Part shown: positions 44,908 through 54,059 of the stretch, piece by piece
Layout: the number at the start of each line of letters is the position of its first letter
Position numbering within the stretch: position 1 is the stretch's first letter
NCBI GenBank assembly: GCA_003551665.1
Contig: PUNE01000146.1
Location: forward strand, 18,713-82,712
DNA: 64,000 nt
Origin: Halobacteroidaceae bacterium
Lineage (GTDB): Bacteria > Bacillota > Halanaerobiia > B1SED10-174
Direction: 5' to 3'
Notes under the pieces: model-generated
Seen by the model: the letters and a program-made list of their open reading frames with translations, nothing else
Databases searched by the model: none
What the model was told of the DNA's origin: nothing
Made by a program: the position numbers and the translations under genes

Positions 44908-44917
44908 GAGGTATTAT
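44889..44917 (+). promoter_or_regulatory. Sigma-70-type promoter of FMN lipoprotein gene 1
   Basis: TTGAAA, a 17-base spacer and TATTAT: both boxes differ from consensus by one or two bases. About 100 bases before the start codon at 45017. Confidence 0.78.
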
Positions 44918-45016
44918 ATTATTTAAGGCCAAAATTTTGGGGCAAAAGAACCTTTTTCTATAACCCGATCCCAATCCTTCCCCGCCCTTCCGAAACCTTT
45001 TATAGGAGGTTCCAAA

Positions 45017-45361
45017 ATGAGAAAACTGCTTGTTTTTCCTCTAATTCTAGTTTTGGGCGCAGGAATTTTTTCTGGCTGCACCCCTGAAGAAGCATGGGCA
45101 GACGGAAGTTATGAGGCCAGTGCCGAAGGTTTCAACGATGATGTTCTCGTCGAGGTTGTTATCGCTGGCGGAATAATAACGGAAATTAACATTCTTGAGC
45201 ACGACGAAACAGAGGAATACGCCGAAGAAGCTTTTGATGAAGTTATTCCCGCTATCATTGAAGCCCAATCACCAGATGTGGACTCGGTCAGCGGAGCAAC
45301 ATACACTGCCGATGCCGTTATTGAAGCAGTTGAAAAAGCCCTGGAGCAGGCTGAAAACTAA
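45017..45361 (+). CDS. Small FMN-binding-domain lipoprotein 1
   Basis: 114 aa. A lipoprotein signal ends at Cys21 (IFSGC), so the mature protein is membrane-anchored outside the cell. The rest is one FMN_bind domain with the flavinylation motif SGAT at 92-95; Thr95 would carry FMN attached by ApbE, which is encoded in this window. It resembles RnfG and PplA-type domains but is minimal in size. It may pass electrons from Rnf or another membrane dehydrogenase. ATG 45017 has a TAGGAGG site. Confidence 0.87.
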   Translation: MRKLLVFPLILVLGAGIFSGCTPEEAWADGSYEASAEGFNDDVLVEVVIAGGIITEINILEHDETEEYAEEAFDEVIPAIIEAQSPDVDSVSGATYTADAVIEAVEKALEQAEN

Positions 45362-45370
45362 TTGCCCAGA

Positions 45371-45409
45371 TTTATTCCCCCTTAATTAGCAAGGGGGGAT
45401 AAATTTTTT
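45371..45409 (+). terminator. Terminator of FMN lipoprotein gene 1
   Basis: TTTATTCCCCCTT and AAGGGGGGATAAA form a long stem with a short loop, followed by TTTTTT, ten bases after the stop codon. Confidence 0.9.
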
Positions 45410-45477
45410 GAGGAGTTTAATATTAATTTTTTCAATTTCGGGGCCTGCCACCCAATTTATTTTTTGCCTTTTTCTAC

Positions 45478-45506
45478 TTGATTGATTTTCAAACATGGGG
45501 TATGAT
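45478..45506 (+). promoter_or_regulatory. Sigma-70-type promoter of FMN lipoprotein gene 2
   Basis: TTGATT, a 17-base spacer and TATGAT, about 90 bases before GTG 45597. The terminator upstream means gene 2 needs its own promoter. Confidence 0.7.
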
Positions 45507-45596
45507 AGAAATGGTTATTATCCAAAGAATTCTATTCTGCTCCTGATCCGAAATGTGCCAACCGGTTTTATTTCAAATTATAAGGAGGATCTTAAA

Positions 45597-45941
45597 GTGA
45601 GGAAAAAGCTTGCCCTTTCTTTTGTTTTACTCCTGGTAGCAGGCCTTGTAATTGGGTGTGGTGCCGATTCCCAATGGGAAGACGGAACCTACCAGGCCAG
45701 CGCTGAAGGATACAACGATGACATTCTTCTTGAAGTTGTTATCTCAGGAGGAGAGATAGCTGAAATAAATATCTTGGAGCATTCCGAAACACCTGGGATT
45801 GCAGAAACAGCTTTTGACGCAGTCATTCCCGCAATTATCGAAAACCAGTCTACAGATGTCGACTCGGTAAGCGGGGCAACCTTAACCTCGGATGCTGTTG
45901 TTGCGGCAGTGGAAAAAGCCCTTGAGGAAGCTGAAAAATAA
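45597..45941 (+). CDS. Small FMN-binding-domain lipoprotein 2
   Basis: 114 aa paralogue of the previous lipoprotein, colinear along its whole length. Lipobox VIGC with Cys21 and SGAT with Thr95 are at identical positions. The correct start is GTG 45597, after AAGGAGG; an upstream ATG at 45495 lies in the promoter. Same inferred role as an exported, covalently flavinylated electron carrier. Confidence 0.87.
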   Translation: MRKKLALSFVLLLVAGLVIGCGADSQWEDGTYQASAEGYNDDILLEVVISGGEIAEINILEHSETPGIAETAFDAVIPAIIENQSTDVDSVSGATLTSDAVVAAVEKALEEAEK

Positions 45942-45975
45942 AATATTTACCACTTCAAAAGGTTTTAATAAAAAA

Positions 45976-46001
45976 AAACCGGAGCCCTGGCTCCGGTTTT
46001 T
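45976..46001. terminator. Bidirectional terminator between FMN lipoprotein 2 and rpmA
   Basis: AAAACCGGAGCC-CT-GGCTCCGGTTTT with A and T runs outside the arms. It serves both converging genes and reaches the rpmA stop codon. Confidence 0.93.
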
Positions 46002-46278
46002 AATCGTTAAAAACACATACTTCTTTAGTCTTTTTTCCTTTCTGAATATAGGCAACCCGGCCATCGGCCTTAGCAAAAAGGGTATCATCATTACCCCTTC
46101 CAACGTTTACGCCGGGCTTAATCCTTGTTCCTCTCTGCCTAACAAGAATGTGCCCTGCTTTAACTACCTGGCCATCGTGGCGTTTTACGCCAAGCCGGCG
46201 ACCTTCGCTATCTCTTCCGTTGCGGGAACTTCCAACACCTTTCTTCTTGGCAAACAGTTGTAAATCTATACGCAGCAC
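46000..46278 (-). CDS. rpmA: Ribosomal protein L27
   Basis: 92 aa. The Bacillota-type N-terminal extension [10 protein letters not shown] is followed by [14 protein letters not shown]; Prp cuts between Phe and Ala so that the mature tail reaches the peptidyl-transferase centre. GTG 46278 lies 8 bases after AGGAGG and gives the canonical length; the GTG at 46287 is too close to that site. Third gene of rplU-prp-rpmA. Confidence 0.97.
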   Translation of the reverse strand: MLRIDLQLFAKKKGVGSSRNGRDSEGRRLGVKRHDGQVVKAGHILVRQRGTRIKPGVNVGRGNDDTLFAKADGRVAYIQKGKKTKEVCVFND

Positions 46279-46292
46279 CCTGAGCACCTCCT

Positions 46293-46610
46293 TTATTCCT
46301 CGTGCAAATCGATAAAATCCGGGTAATCTTCCTGCAATCTCTTCAGGGATATATAAAAAGTATCCAGTAAGACCTGAATTTCCCTTCTTTCGGGGTCTTT
46401 AAGAACCCGGCACTCCAAAAAACCCTCTTCCTTGCAGTAATCAACTTCTGCCCCAACAACTTCAACCAGTCCAAGCAAAATTGACTGAGCCAGGGCAGAT
46501 ACTCCCGCACAAACAACATCCTCTCCATGGGGAGCGCATTCGGTGTGTCCATCAAGGACAAAACCGTCAATTATTCCATCGCCCCTTCGGAAAAGCCTGA
46601 CCCCAACCAT
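46293..46610 (-). CDS. prp: Ribosomal-processing cysteine protease Prp
   Basis: 105 aa YsxB/Prp-family protease that removes the N-terminal extension of L27. The catalytic His22 (DGHTE) and Cys34 (DVVCAGVS) are present. ATG 46610 overlaps the end of rplU by 1 base or so, and the longer start at 46640 would overlap it by 29. Located between rplU and rpmA as usual. Confidence 0.94.
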   Translation of the reverse strand: MVGVRLFRRGDGIIDGFVLDGHTECAPHGEDVVCAGVSALAQSILLGLVEVVGAEVDYCKEEGFLECRVLKDPERREIQVLLDTFYISLKRLQEDYPDFIDLHEE

Positions 46611-46611
46611 C

Positions 46612-46932
46612 TTACTTATCAGGGATCTGGATTTCCTCAACTAAAACCTTGGTGTAGGGCTGACGATGGCCGGTTTTGCGCCGGTAATCCAGTTTTGGCT
46701 TATACTTAAAAACAGTAACCTTGCTTTCCCGGCCCTGCTCGATAATTTTGCCGATTATTTTGGCTCCCTCAACAAAAGGTCTGCCAACGGTCATCTCACC
46801 ATCTTTGTTTATGGCAAGAATTTCACTTATTTCAACCTTATCGCCTTTTTCACCTTCGATTTTTTCTGTTTTGATGTACTTGCCCTCTTCTACCTTGGTC
46901 TGTTTTCCACCAACTTTAATAATTGCGTACAA
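46612..46932 (-). CDS. rplU: Ribosomal protein L21
   Basis: 106 aa. Starts with the usual YAIIKVGGKQ block and ends in the KRKTGHRQPYT L21 signature region. TTG 46932 follows GGAGGTG at good spacing and gives the normal length; the ATG at 46977 lies inside the promoter. First gene of the ribosomal operon. Confidence 0.96.
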   Translation of the reverse strand: MYAIIKVGGKQTKVEEGKYIKTEKIEGEKGDKVEISEILAINKDGEMTVGRPFVEGAKIIGKIIEQGRESKVTVFKYKPKLDYRRKTGHRQPYTKVLVEEIQIPDK

Positions 46933-46967
46933 AATTACACCTCCTCCCGACACATTACCACCGTTGT

Positions 46968-46997
46968 ATTTTAGCACATCTTACTAAACGTTGTCAA
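46968..46997 (-). promoter_or_regulatory. Promoter of rplU-prp-rpmA
   Basis: The minus strand has a perfect TTGACA (46992-46997), an 18-base spacer and TAAAAT. The -35 box lies within the last codons of the RNase G gene, so the ribosomal operon can be transcribed separately. Confidence 0.82.
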
Positions 46998-48660
46998 TAA
47001 TTCGGGCCCGGGCAAAAGTTCGTGATACTTCCTCAATTTTTACGGCCACCTTTTCTCCTACCCGCTTACCTGCATCAATGATGTCTATAACATAACCTTC
47101 AACTCTGCCTATTCCATCATCTGGATTATTGGTATGCCGATCCTGGATATAGACTCCAATAATTTCTCCTTTTTTTACCGGGGGTGCAGAACGAGCCAGT
47201 TCCTTTTTACTTCCGGTTTCCACAAATCTTATGTCTTTTACATTGAGGCTTTCATTACCCCGGATATAAATATCCTTTTTCAATTTTGCCTCCAGGTCTT
47301 TAAGGTTTTTCCCTCCGGAACCAATCAACAATGCAGCCACTTCGGGATTAACTTCCATTAAAACGGCCTCAAAATTTTCCAGGGCAATCTTTGTTTTCAA
47401 CTGATGGATTGCTTCCAGAGCTCCGCTTTCCGGGGTGAGTATTTTCCCAGAACCCTCGCAGTGTGGGCATTCCTGCTGCAGGTATTCTCCGATTCCCTGC
47501 TTTACCTTCTTGCGGGTCATTTCAACAAGACCGAGCTTGGTTAGCCCCATTATCGCCGTTTTGGTTTTATCCTTTTCCAGTTCTTTCTGGAAGGTACCCA
47601 TAACCCTCTGTCGATCTTTTTCCCTTTCCATATCAATAAAATCTATGATAATAATTCCGCCAATATCGCGGAGTTTTAACTGTATTGGTATTTCCCTGGC
47701 AGCTTCCAGATTGGTTTTCAAAATTGTATCATCAAGATTGCTGCTCCCAACATATTTCCCTGTATTCACATCGACGGAAGTCAATGCTTCGGTAGTATCA
47801 ATTATTAAATATCCACCCGAATTCAACCAAACCTTCCGTTCCAGTGCTTTTTTTACTTCTTTTTCAACGTGGTACCTGTTGAAAACAGGAATGTCACCCT
47901 GATAGAGCTCAATTCTGGAGCGAAGATGGGGGGCCACAGCACTGGTAAGCTTAATTATTTCCCTGTAGACCTCGAGGTCATCAAGGACAAGCCGTTCAAA
48001 ATCCTCAGTAAAAATATCTCGGACTACCCGTTGGGCAAGCTCAAGGTCCCGGTAAAGCAGTGAGGGGGATTTTCCCTTTTTATATCCGTGCTGGATTCTC
48101 TTCCATTGGTGATGGAGGTAGTTTAAATCTCTCCTGAGTTCTTCCTTCTCGGCTTCTTCTGCAACTGTCCGGACAATCAAACCACAGTTATTGGGCTTAA
48201 GATCCTGAACAATCTTCCTTAACCTGCTCCTGTTTTTCTCATTGCTGATTCTGCGAGAAACACCAATATGACCGGAATTGGCCATTAAAACCAGATAACG
48301 GCCAGGAATTGCCAGTTCACAGGTGGCCCGGGCTCCCTTGGTTCCCAGTGGCTCTTTTACTAACTGAACCATGATCCGGTCACCTTTTTGCACCAGTTGA
48401 TTTATTTTTTTGTTCTTTCCCCTGCTCTTTTTAAGCATAGCAGCATCGCTGGCGTGCAGAAAAACATTCCTCTCCAAACCAACATCCACAAAAGCGGCTT
48501 CCATTCCGGGCAGCACATCTGTTACCACCCCTTTGTATATATTTCCGACAACGCTGTCATCGGACCCCCGCTCAATGTGGATTTCGGCCAGGCGGCCTTC
48601 CTCTTTGATTGCCACCCGGGTTTCATTGCCTTCCACATTTATAAATATCTCTCTTTGCAT
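46984..48660 (-). CDS. rng: Ribonuclease E/G family protein
   Basis: 558 aa. An N-terminal S1 RNA-binding domain (about 35-125) is interrupted as in RNase G; the catalytic region carries DVNTGKYVG and IIIIDFIDM with the metal-binding Asp residues, and the Zn-link CPHCEGSGK (about 405) is present. A C-terminal TRAM-like segment (about 480-558) extends it slightly. It lacks the long scaffold tail of RNase E. Between TIGR03936 and rplU, a usual Clostridia place. Confidence 0.94.
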   Translation of the reverse strand: MQREIFINVEGNETRVAIKEEGRLAEIHIERGSDDSVVGNIYKGVVTDVLPGMEAAFVDVGLERNVFLHASDAAMLKKSRGKNKKINQLVQKGDRIMVQLVKEPLGTKGARATCELAIPGRYLVLMANSGHIGVSRRISNEKNRSRLRKIVQDLKPNNCGLIVRTVAEEAEKEELRRDLNYLHHQWKRIQHGYKKGKSPSLLYRDLELAQRVVRDIFTEDFERLVLDDLEVYREIIKLTSAVAPHLRSRIELYQGDIPVFNRYHVEKEVKKALERKVWLNSGGYLIIDTTEALTSVDVNTGKYVGSSNLDDTILKTNLEAAREIPIQLKLRDIGGIIIIDFIDMEREKDRQRVMGTFQKELEKDKTKTAIMGLTKLGLVEMTRKKVKQGIGEYLQQECPHCEGSGKILTPESGALEAIHQLKTKIALENFEAVLMEVNPEVAALLIGSGGKNLKDLEAKLKKDIYIRGNESLNVKDIRFVETGSKKELARSAPPVKKGEIIGVYIQDRHTNNPDDGIGRVEGYVIDIIDAGKRVGEKVAVKIEEVSRTFARARIIDNV

Positions 48661-48666
48661 TAAATT

Positions 48667-49341
48667 TTACCCTCCACTGAAAGGAGTTAACTGTTCTTTT
48701 TCACCCCCGTAATACAGTTCGCATCTCAAAATCCGACCGGGGGGTTCAATACTCCCCTTTGCACTTTTTCCAAGAATTTCACAAAAATCTGCAGGCCGAA
48801 AATTTTTCTTGCTACCGGCTGCAGCAGTTATTTTAAAGCCGACAAGCCCCTGTTTAACCCCTAAATAATCCAGTTTTATTACCAATTCTTTTAAATCTTT
48901 TTTCCGTCCCCTGCGGTCAACAAAATCCCAGCTTTCCTGGTTAAGAAATTCCTCCATCAGGCCATCACTATAGGGAGTTTCGGTCTTCAGCCAGATATAA
49001 TAATCCGCCGCACTAACACTGGCCTGCAGGGCGGGTTCGCTGGAAGGGATTTCCCAGATATCCCTGATTTCCAGCAAATAGGGGAGTTGTTTACTCAGTC
49101 TTTCCCTTATTTCCCCAAGGCTAATTCTTGTTTCCAGGACCAGGTCAAAATACTCGGCCAGGCTCCCTGCACCAACGGGCAGAGGAAGACCATAAGAAAT
49201 TTTGGGTTTGGGGTTAAAGCCTTCGCTCAGGGCAAAAGGAATTTTTGCCCGTCGCAGGGCCTGCAAAATTGTATTAACCATGTCCAGTTGAGAGAGAAAA
49301 ACCAGTTCCCCTAATTTGGCATGTTTAACTCTGATCCGCAC
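48667..49341 (-). CDS. TIGR03936/DUF2344 family protein
   Basis: About 224 aa protein of the radical-SAM-linked DUF2344 family. Motifs: FLSQLDMVNTILQALRRA, ALSEGFNPKPKISYGLPL and a later SVSAADY. Function not established; it is almost always next to the TIGR03960 radical SAM gene or fused to it. GTG 49341 after GGGGGGAATA overlaps that gene by 17 bases. Confidence 0.92.
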   Translation of the reverse strand: MRIRVKHAKLGELVFLSQLDMVNTILQALRRAKIPFALSEGFNPKPKISYGLPLPVGAGSLAEYFDLVLETRISLGEIRERLSKQLPYLLEIRDIWEIPSSEPALQASVSAADYYIWLKTETPYSDGLMEEFLNQESWDFVDRRGRKKDLKELVIKLDYLGVKQGLVGFKITAAAGSKKNFRPADFCEILGKSAKGSIEPPGRILRCELYYGGEKEQLTPFSGG

Positions 49342-51157
49342 GGTTATTCCCCCCAAACACTTCAACAACTGCCTTCAGGTTATCGCAGCACCCACAACCG
49401 TGGCACGCCCCACGCCGACAATCAAGGGTTACTGCAGCCTCCTGGGATTTTTCTTTTTCGCCCTTAAGAAAACTCTTTTCCACTCCTGTAAAAATATGAT
49501 CCCAGGGAAAAACTTCACCATTGGGCAATTCCCTGTGAACCCAATCGTTCTCGGATATCAGCTCCTGCCAGAACTCAGGTTTAAACTCCTCGCTCCAGCC
49601 ATCAAAACGGGCTCCCCGTTTCCAGGCACCAAAAATATGGTTCCCAGCCTGCCGATCAGCCCTGGCAAGGATGGCTTCAAGCTGGCTGCTCTCTCCAGCG
49701 TGCCAGTTAAGGTTGAACTGTTTTCCCCTTAAACCTTTCCGCAGAATTTTTTGTCTTCTTTCAATTTCGTCAAGTGTAAGCAGAGGCTCCCACTGAAATG
49801 GGGTGTGAGGTTTGGGGACAAAAGTAGCAACACTCACAGTAATCCGGGGGCGTCGGGGGGCAAGTTTTTTCCCAATCTCCCAGACCTTTCGGGCAAGATC
49901 GACTATTCCCATTACATCTTCGTCCGTTTCAGTCGGGAGACCCATCATAAAGTATAGCTTGATTGTGGTCCAGCCGGAACGAAAAGCTGCCTCAACAGCA
50001 CCCAGGAGATCCTCTTCTGAAACTCCCTTGTTAATTACATTGCGCAGCCTTTGAGTCCCGGCTTCAGGAGCAAAAGTCAAACCCGTCTTTTTGACCTTCT
50101 GTACTTCTCCAGCAAGGTTAACGGAAAAAGCATCTATCCGCAGAGAGGGTAGGGATAGACTTACTCCCAGGTCCGAATGGGCACTGGAAAAATGTTCAAC
50201 AAGTTGAGCTATCTGGGAATGATCAGTTGTGCTTAAAGAAAGCAGGGAAACTTCATTGTACCCGGTTGCTTCAAGAAGTTCTTCCCCCTGGCATCTTAGT
50301 TTTTCCAGGCTCCGCTCTCGAACCGGTCTGTAGATAATTCCGGCCTGGCAAAAACGGCATCCTCTGGTACAGCCTCGGGCAATTTCCAGGGTTACCCGGT
50401 CGTGAACAGCAGGGGTATAGGGGACAACAAAACTTTCAGGGAAAAAACTCTCATTAAAATTGCGAACCATTTGCTTTTCAATTACCTCTGGAGCATTGGC
50501 CCCGGGAACCGGACAGGAAAAAACTCCTTTCTTTTCCAAGGAATACAGGCTGGGAACATAGATTCCTGGCAGGTTTCCCAGTTCCTGGAGTAATTGTTCC
50601 CTTGTCCCTCCTTTTTCCCGGGCTTTAAAAACCCCTTCGGAAAAGGGTTCAATCATTTCTTCACTTTCTCCAATAAAAAAACAATCAATAAAGTCGGCCA
50701 GGGGTTCGGGGTTAAACGTATTTGGGCCTCCGGCCACAACAATTGGAAAGCCCTTTCTTTCTCCAGTCCGCAGGGGGATTCCACCAAGATCCAGCATGGT
50801 CAAAACATTGGTATAGGATAATTCAAACTGCAGACTAAAACCAACAATGTCAAAGCTATGCAGGGGGCGATTTGATTCCAATGTATGCAAAAGCCTTCCC
50901 CTTTTCCGCAGCTGCTCCTCCCTGTCAATCCAGGGAGCAAACACCCTCTCTGCTGCGTACCCGGGGCGGCTGTTAATCAGGTTGTAAAGGATTTTCATGC
51001 CCAGGTGAGACATACCCACCTCGTAAATATCGGGAAAGGCCAGGGCCCAGGATAATTTCACCTCTCCTGGTTCCTTCTTAATCTGATTCCATTCCCGGCC
51101 AACATACCGGATTGGCTTTTCTACTTCCATCAGGTCCTGCCATTTTTGCCAGTCCAT
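49325..51157 (-). CDS. TIGR03960 family radical SAM protein
   Basis: 610 aa. An N-terminal B12-binding-like region contains FPDIYEVGMSHLGMKILY; the radical SAM cluster motif is ARGCTRGCRFCQAG (about 265). The C-terminus adds cysteines (CRRGACHGCGCCDN). It has an unknown, probably RNA-linked role. The neighbouring DUF2344 gene overlaps its end. Confidence 0.93.
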   Translation of the reverse strand: MDWQKWQDLMEVEKPIRYVGREWNQIKKEPGEVKLSWALAFPDIYEVGMSHLGMKILYNLINSRPGYAAERVFAPWIDREEQLRKRGRLLHTLESNRPLHSFDIVGFSLQFELSYTNVLTMLDLGGIPLRTGERKGFPIVVAGGPNTFNPEPLADFIDCFFIGESEEMIEPFSEGVFKAREKGGTREQLLQELGNLPGIYVPSLYSLEKKGVFSCPVPGANAPEVIEKQMVRNFNESFFPESFVVPYTPAVHDRVTLEIARGCTRGCRFCQAGIIYRPVRERSLEKLRCQGEELLEATGYNEVSLLSLSTTDHSQIAQLVEHFSSAHSDLGVSLSLPSLRIDAFSVNLAGEVQKVKKTGLTFAPEAGTQRLRNVINKGVSEEDLLGAVEAAFRSGWTTIKLYFMMGLPTETDEDVMGIVDLARKVWEIGKKLAPRRPRITVSVATFVPKPHTPFQWEPLLTLDEIERRQKILRKGLRGKQFNLNWHAGESSQLEAILARADRQAGNHIFGAWKRGARFDGWSEEFKPEFWQELISENDWVHRELPNGEVFPWDHIFTGVEKSFLKGEKEKSQEAAVTLDCRRGACHGCGCCDNLKAVVEVFGGNNRADQS

Positions 51158-51241
51158 TTTTTCACTCCTCGAGGATCAAGCCATCATTACCAGTTTGTTT
51201 CCTTTTGACCTCCACTGGGTTTATCAAAAAACTGCACGGGG

Positions 51242-52369
51242 TCAGAAATAGATTTTCTGTCGCCGCATGTGAATGTTTAACAAAACCCCAATTGCCAGTA
51301 AATTTGTTGTCAGAGCACTCCCCCCATAACTAACAAAGGGTAGTGGCAAACCGGTAACAGGGAAAACCCCCATTGTCATTCCGATATTTACAAAAATATG
51401 GAACCCAAACATCCCAGTTATTCCCGCTGCCAGGAGGGATCCAAAACGATCCTTGGCCTTAAAGCTGATATGCAAACCCTTTAACAGCAGCAAAAGATAA
51501 ATGGTGAGCAATATTGCTGCCCCAATAAACCCTGTTTCTTCACCCAGGACACTGAAAATAAAATCAGTGTGCTGTTCCGGGATAAAATTGAGCCTGCTCT
51601 GGGTTCCTCCAAAAAGACCTTTCCCCATTATATTTCCCGAACCGATAGCTATTTTGGACTGGATGAGATGGTAACCGTACCCAAAAGGGTCCATTCCCGG
51701 GTTCCAGAACACAATAATCCTCATCAACTGGTATTCTTTTAGAGGGAGCCAGACTCCCCAGTGGAGGTGGGCCAGAATCCAGCCAAAAACCCCCAGAACC
51801 AGACCACCAGTTGCGGAAAGGAGATAAAAACCGGGGAAACCCGCAATATAAAGCATGACCAGCAGAATAAAGCCAAATACAAGGGAAGTTCCCAGATCAT
51901 TTTGCAGAATCAAAAGGAAGGGGACTGCTGTACCAAGCAAACACTTGCTCAGGGCAGTCACCGAGATTTCTTCTCTCTCCTGGGAAAGGATATAGCTGAG
52001 CAGGATAATAACTCCCAGTTTGGTCAACTCAGAAGGCTGAAAGGCCAGGGGACCAATACTAATTGAACGCTGTGCCGCAACCCCTCCCGCGCCCCGGAAC
52101 AGGTTAAGCACAAGCAGTGCAAGGGCTCCTCCGTATAAAAAGAGATAGTAATCCCCAAACCGGCGGTAATCAAAAAAGGTTACCACCAGCATCAGCAAAA
52201 ATCCAATTATTGCTGAGACCATCTGCCGCTGCACATGGGGAGTCTGCCAGCCTTCCGGCGATGTTTGCGTTGCGCTACTGATCATAATCAGCCCAATGCA
52301 AACAAGGAGCAAAGCCAGGAAAGGTAGCGTTATATCTACCTGTCGGAACATTTTTTTATTATAACGCAC
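51242..52369 (-). CDS. rodA: Rod-shape glycosyltransferase RodA (SEDS family)
   Basis: 375 aa, ten or so membrane segments. SEDS signatures: FQPSELTKLGVI (about 107-118), QNDLGTSLVF (about 154) and TGLPLPFVSYGGSALTTN near the end. It polymerises glycan strands together with PBP2, encoded four genes upstream in the same direction. GTG start at 52369; ATG 52351 has no well-placed ribosome site. Confidence 0.94.
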   Translation of the reverse strand: MRYNKKMFRQVDITLPFLALLLVCIGLIMISSATQTSPEGWQTPHVQRQMVSAIIGFLLMLVVTFFDYRRFGDYYLFLYGGALALLVLNLFRGAGGVAAQRSISIGPLAFQPSELTKLGVIILLSYILSQEREEISVTALSKCLLGTAVPFLLILQNDLGTSLVFGFILLVMLYIAGFPGFYLLSATGGLVLGVFGWILAHLHWGVWLPLKEYQLMRIIVFWNPGMDPFGYGYHLIQSKIAIGSGNIMGKGLFGGTQSRLNFIPEQHTDFIFSVLGEETGFIGAAILLTIYLLLLLKGLHISFKAKDRFGSLLAAGITGMFGFHIFVNIGMTMGVFPVTGLPLPFVSYGGSALTTNLLAIGVLLNIHMRRQKIYF

Positions 52370-52386
52370 CTTTATCCCTTCCCATC

Positions 52387-52620
52387 CTACCTTGAATCTC
52401 GGAGCGGAATATCGGCTTCCAGAGCCATGGAATCCTTTTTCCGGCTGACACTGATATCGAAATCCTCGGTTTTTACATTCAGGTGTTTTTTAAAAACCTC
52501 GCGCAGGTCATCCTTCAATTCTTCCATTTTTCCGGGAGAAAGCTCAATCCGGTCATGGATAAGTATTAAGCGCAATCTTTCTTTTGCAGTTTCTTTGCTT
52601 CTCCGCCAGAACGGCGCCAT
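52387..52620 (-). CDS. minE: Cell division topological factor MinE
   Basis: 77 aa: an N-terminal amphipathic segment, then AKERLRLILIHDR and the dimerisation half. It stimulates MinD ATPase and sets the division site. Follows minD by 12 bases. Confidence 0.95.
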   Translation of the reverse strand: MAPFWRRSKETAKERLRLILIHDRIELSPGKMEELKDDLREVFKKHLNVKTEDFDISVSRKKDSMALEADIPLRDSR

Positions 52621-52632
52621 TCAAATCCCCCC

Positions 52633-53424
52633 CTAAGAAATTCCAATCATCCTTTTTATTTTTTGAACAATCTTTTCCCGACCGGTATTTAACATTGGGA
52701 GTTCCTCTCCCTCAATCCTCCGGGCAATGTTGCGGAACGCTTCACCGGTTCGAGATTTGTTGTTCAAGACGATTGGCTCCCCTTTATTGGTTGATACAAT
52801 AATGTCCTCGTCATCGGGAACAATCCCCAGAAGGTTAATTGCCAGAATTTCAATCATATCGTCAATATCCATCATGTCTCCCCGTTTTACCATGTCCTGT
52901 CGTATCCTGTTAATTATTACCCGGGGATCGTGCAGCCCCTCTGCTTCCAGCATTCCAATAATCCTGTCAGCATCTCTTACTGCGGAAACCTCGGGGGTTG
53001 TAACAATAACTGCTTCCTCAGCTCCAGCGATTGCATTACGAAAACCCTGCTCAATTCCTGCAGGGGAATCAATCAGGACATAATCAAATTCCTCCCGCAA
53101 TTCTTCCACCAGGCCTGCGATCTGTTCCTGCTGAACAGCTGTTTTGTCCCGGGTCTGAGCAGCAGGCAAAAGCATTAAATTACGGTACCTTTTATCCTTA
53201 ATCAGGGCCTGGTCCATTCGACATCTTTCCTCCACCACATCCACCAGGTCATAAACGATCCTGTTTTCCAGTCCCATGACGACATCAAGGTTCCGCAAAC
53301 CAATATCAGCATCAATCAAAACGACGCTGCGCCCCATGATTGCCAGGGCCATTCCAATATTGGCGGTAGTCGTGGTTTTCCCGACTCCCCCTTTTCCAGA
53401 AGTAATTACAATTGATTTACCCAT
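52633..53424 (-). CDS. minD: Septum site-determining ATPase MinD
   Basis: 263 aa. Deviant Walker A GKGGVGKTT (10-18), the DADIGLRNLDVV switch region, DSPAGIEQGF and a C-terminal amphipathic membrane-targeting helix (IVQKIKRMIG). Overlaps the minC stop codon by 1 base. Confidence 0.97.
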   Translation of the reverse strand: MGKSIVITSGKGGVGKTTTTANIGMALAIMGRSVVLIDADIGLRNLDVVMGLENRIVYDLVDVVEERCRMDQALIKDKRYRNLMLLPAAQTRDKTAVQQEQIAGLVEELREEFDYVLIDSPAGIEQGFRNAIAGAEEAVIVTTPEVSAVRDADRIIGMLEAEGLHDPRVIINRIRQDMVKRGDMMDIDDMIEILAINLLGIVPDDEDIIVSTNKGEPIVLNNKSRTGEAFRNIARRIEGEELPMLNTGREKIVQKIKRMIGIS

Positions 53425-54059
53425 TAACGTCTTCCCTCCCCTCGAGCTGAATAGTTTTCTATGATTATACGACCATCTCTAACCCGGGCAACTTCAGGCC
53501 CTTTTCCCCGCCTGCTCCTGTCGTCAGGGGCCCGACCGAGAATTTTGCCAATGCGCATTTGAGTGGGGGCTAATTCCAGGGCAAAAATATTTGCTTCTTC
53601 ATTGCCTTCCATTCCAGCATGGACCAGCCCCCCAACAACCTTTCCAAAAACAATAATATCCCCTCCGGCCAGTACTTCGGCTCCCGGATTTATGTCCCCC
53701 ACAATTATCAGGTCTCCCAGCACAGCAACTCTCTGGCCCGAACGAAAGCTCCTTTTTATTATCTCAGGGGCTTTTTTCATCTGAGGAATATCTCCGGTTT
53801 TAATTTCTTCCTCGGGTCGAATAAACCTAATTTCAAGTAATTCGTTTATTGCCTTGAGAGTTTCTCTTATTTCATCCTTTTCCCTGACATCCCACCCATT
53901 ATCCATAATATCCAGTTTGCAACGAGCCCCGCGAAAAAAACCTGAAGAATCAAACTTGCGGCTGAAAAAAGCTTTCAGTTCAGGCAGTGTTACATCAGGA
54001 GGGGGGCAAACTTTTAGCCTGTCCAGGGTTCCTTTTATTACAATCTCTTTATCGGCCAT
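53424..54059 (-). CDS. minC: Septum inhibitor MinC
   Basis: 211 aa. The C-terminal beta-helix domain is clear (GDINPGAEVLAGGDIIVFGKVVGGLVHAG). It blocks FtsZ polymerisation away from mid-cell. It follows PBP2 with no gap. Confidence 0.94.
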   Translation of the reverse strand: MADKEIVIKGTLDRLKVCPPPDVTLPELKAFFSRKFDSSGFFRGARCKLDIMDNGWDVREKDEIRETLKAINELLEIRFIRPEEEIKTGDIPQMKKAPEIIKRSFRSGQRVAVLGDLIIVGDINPGAEVLAGGDIIVFGKVVGGLVHAGMEGNEEANIFALELAPTQMRIGKILGRAPDDRSRRGKGPEVARVRDGRIIIENYSARGEGRR

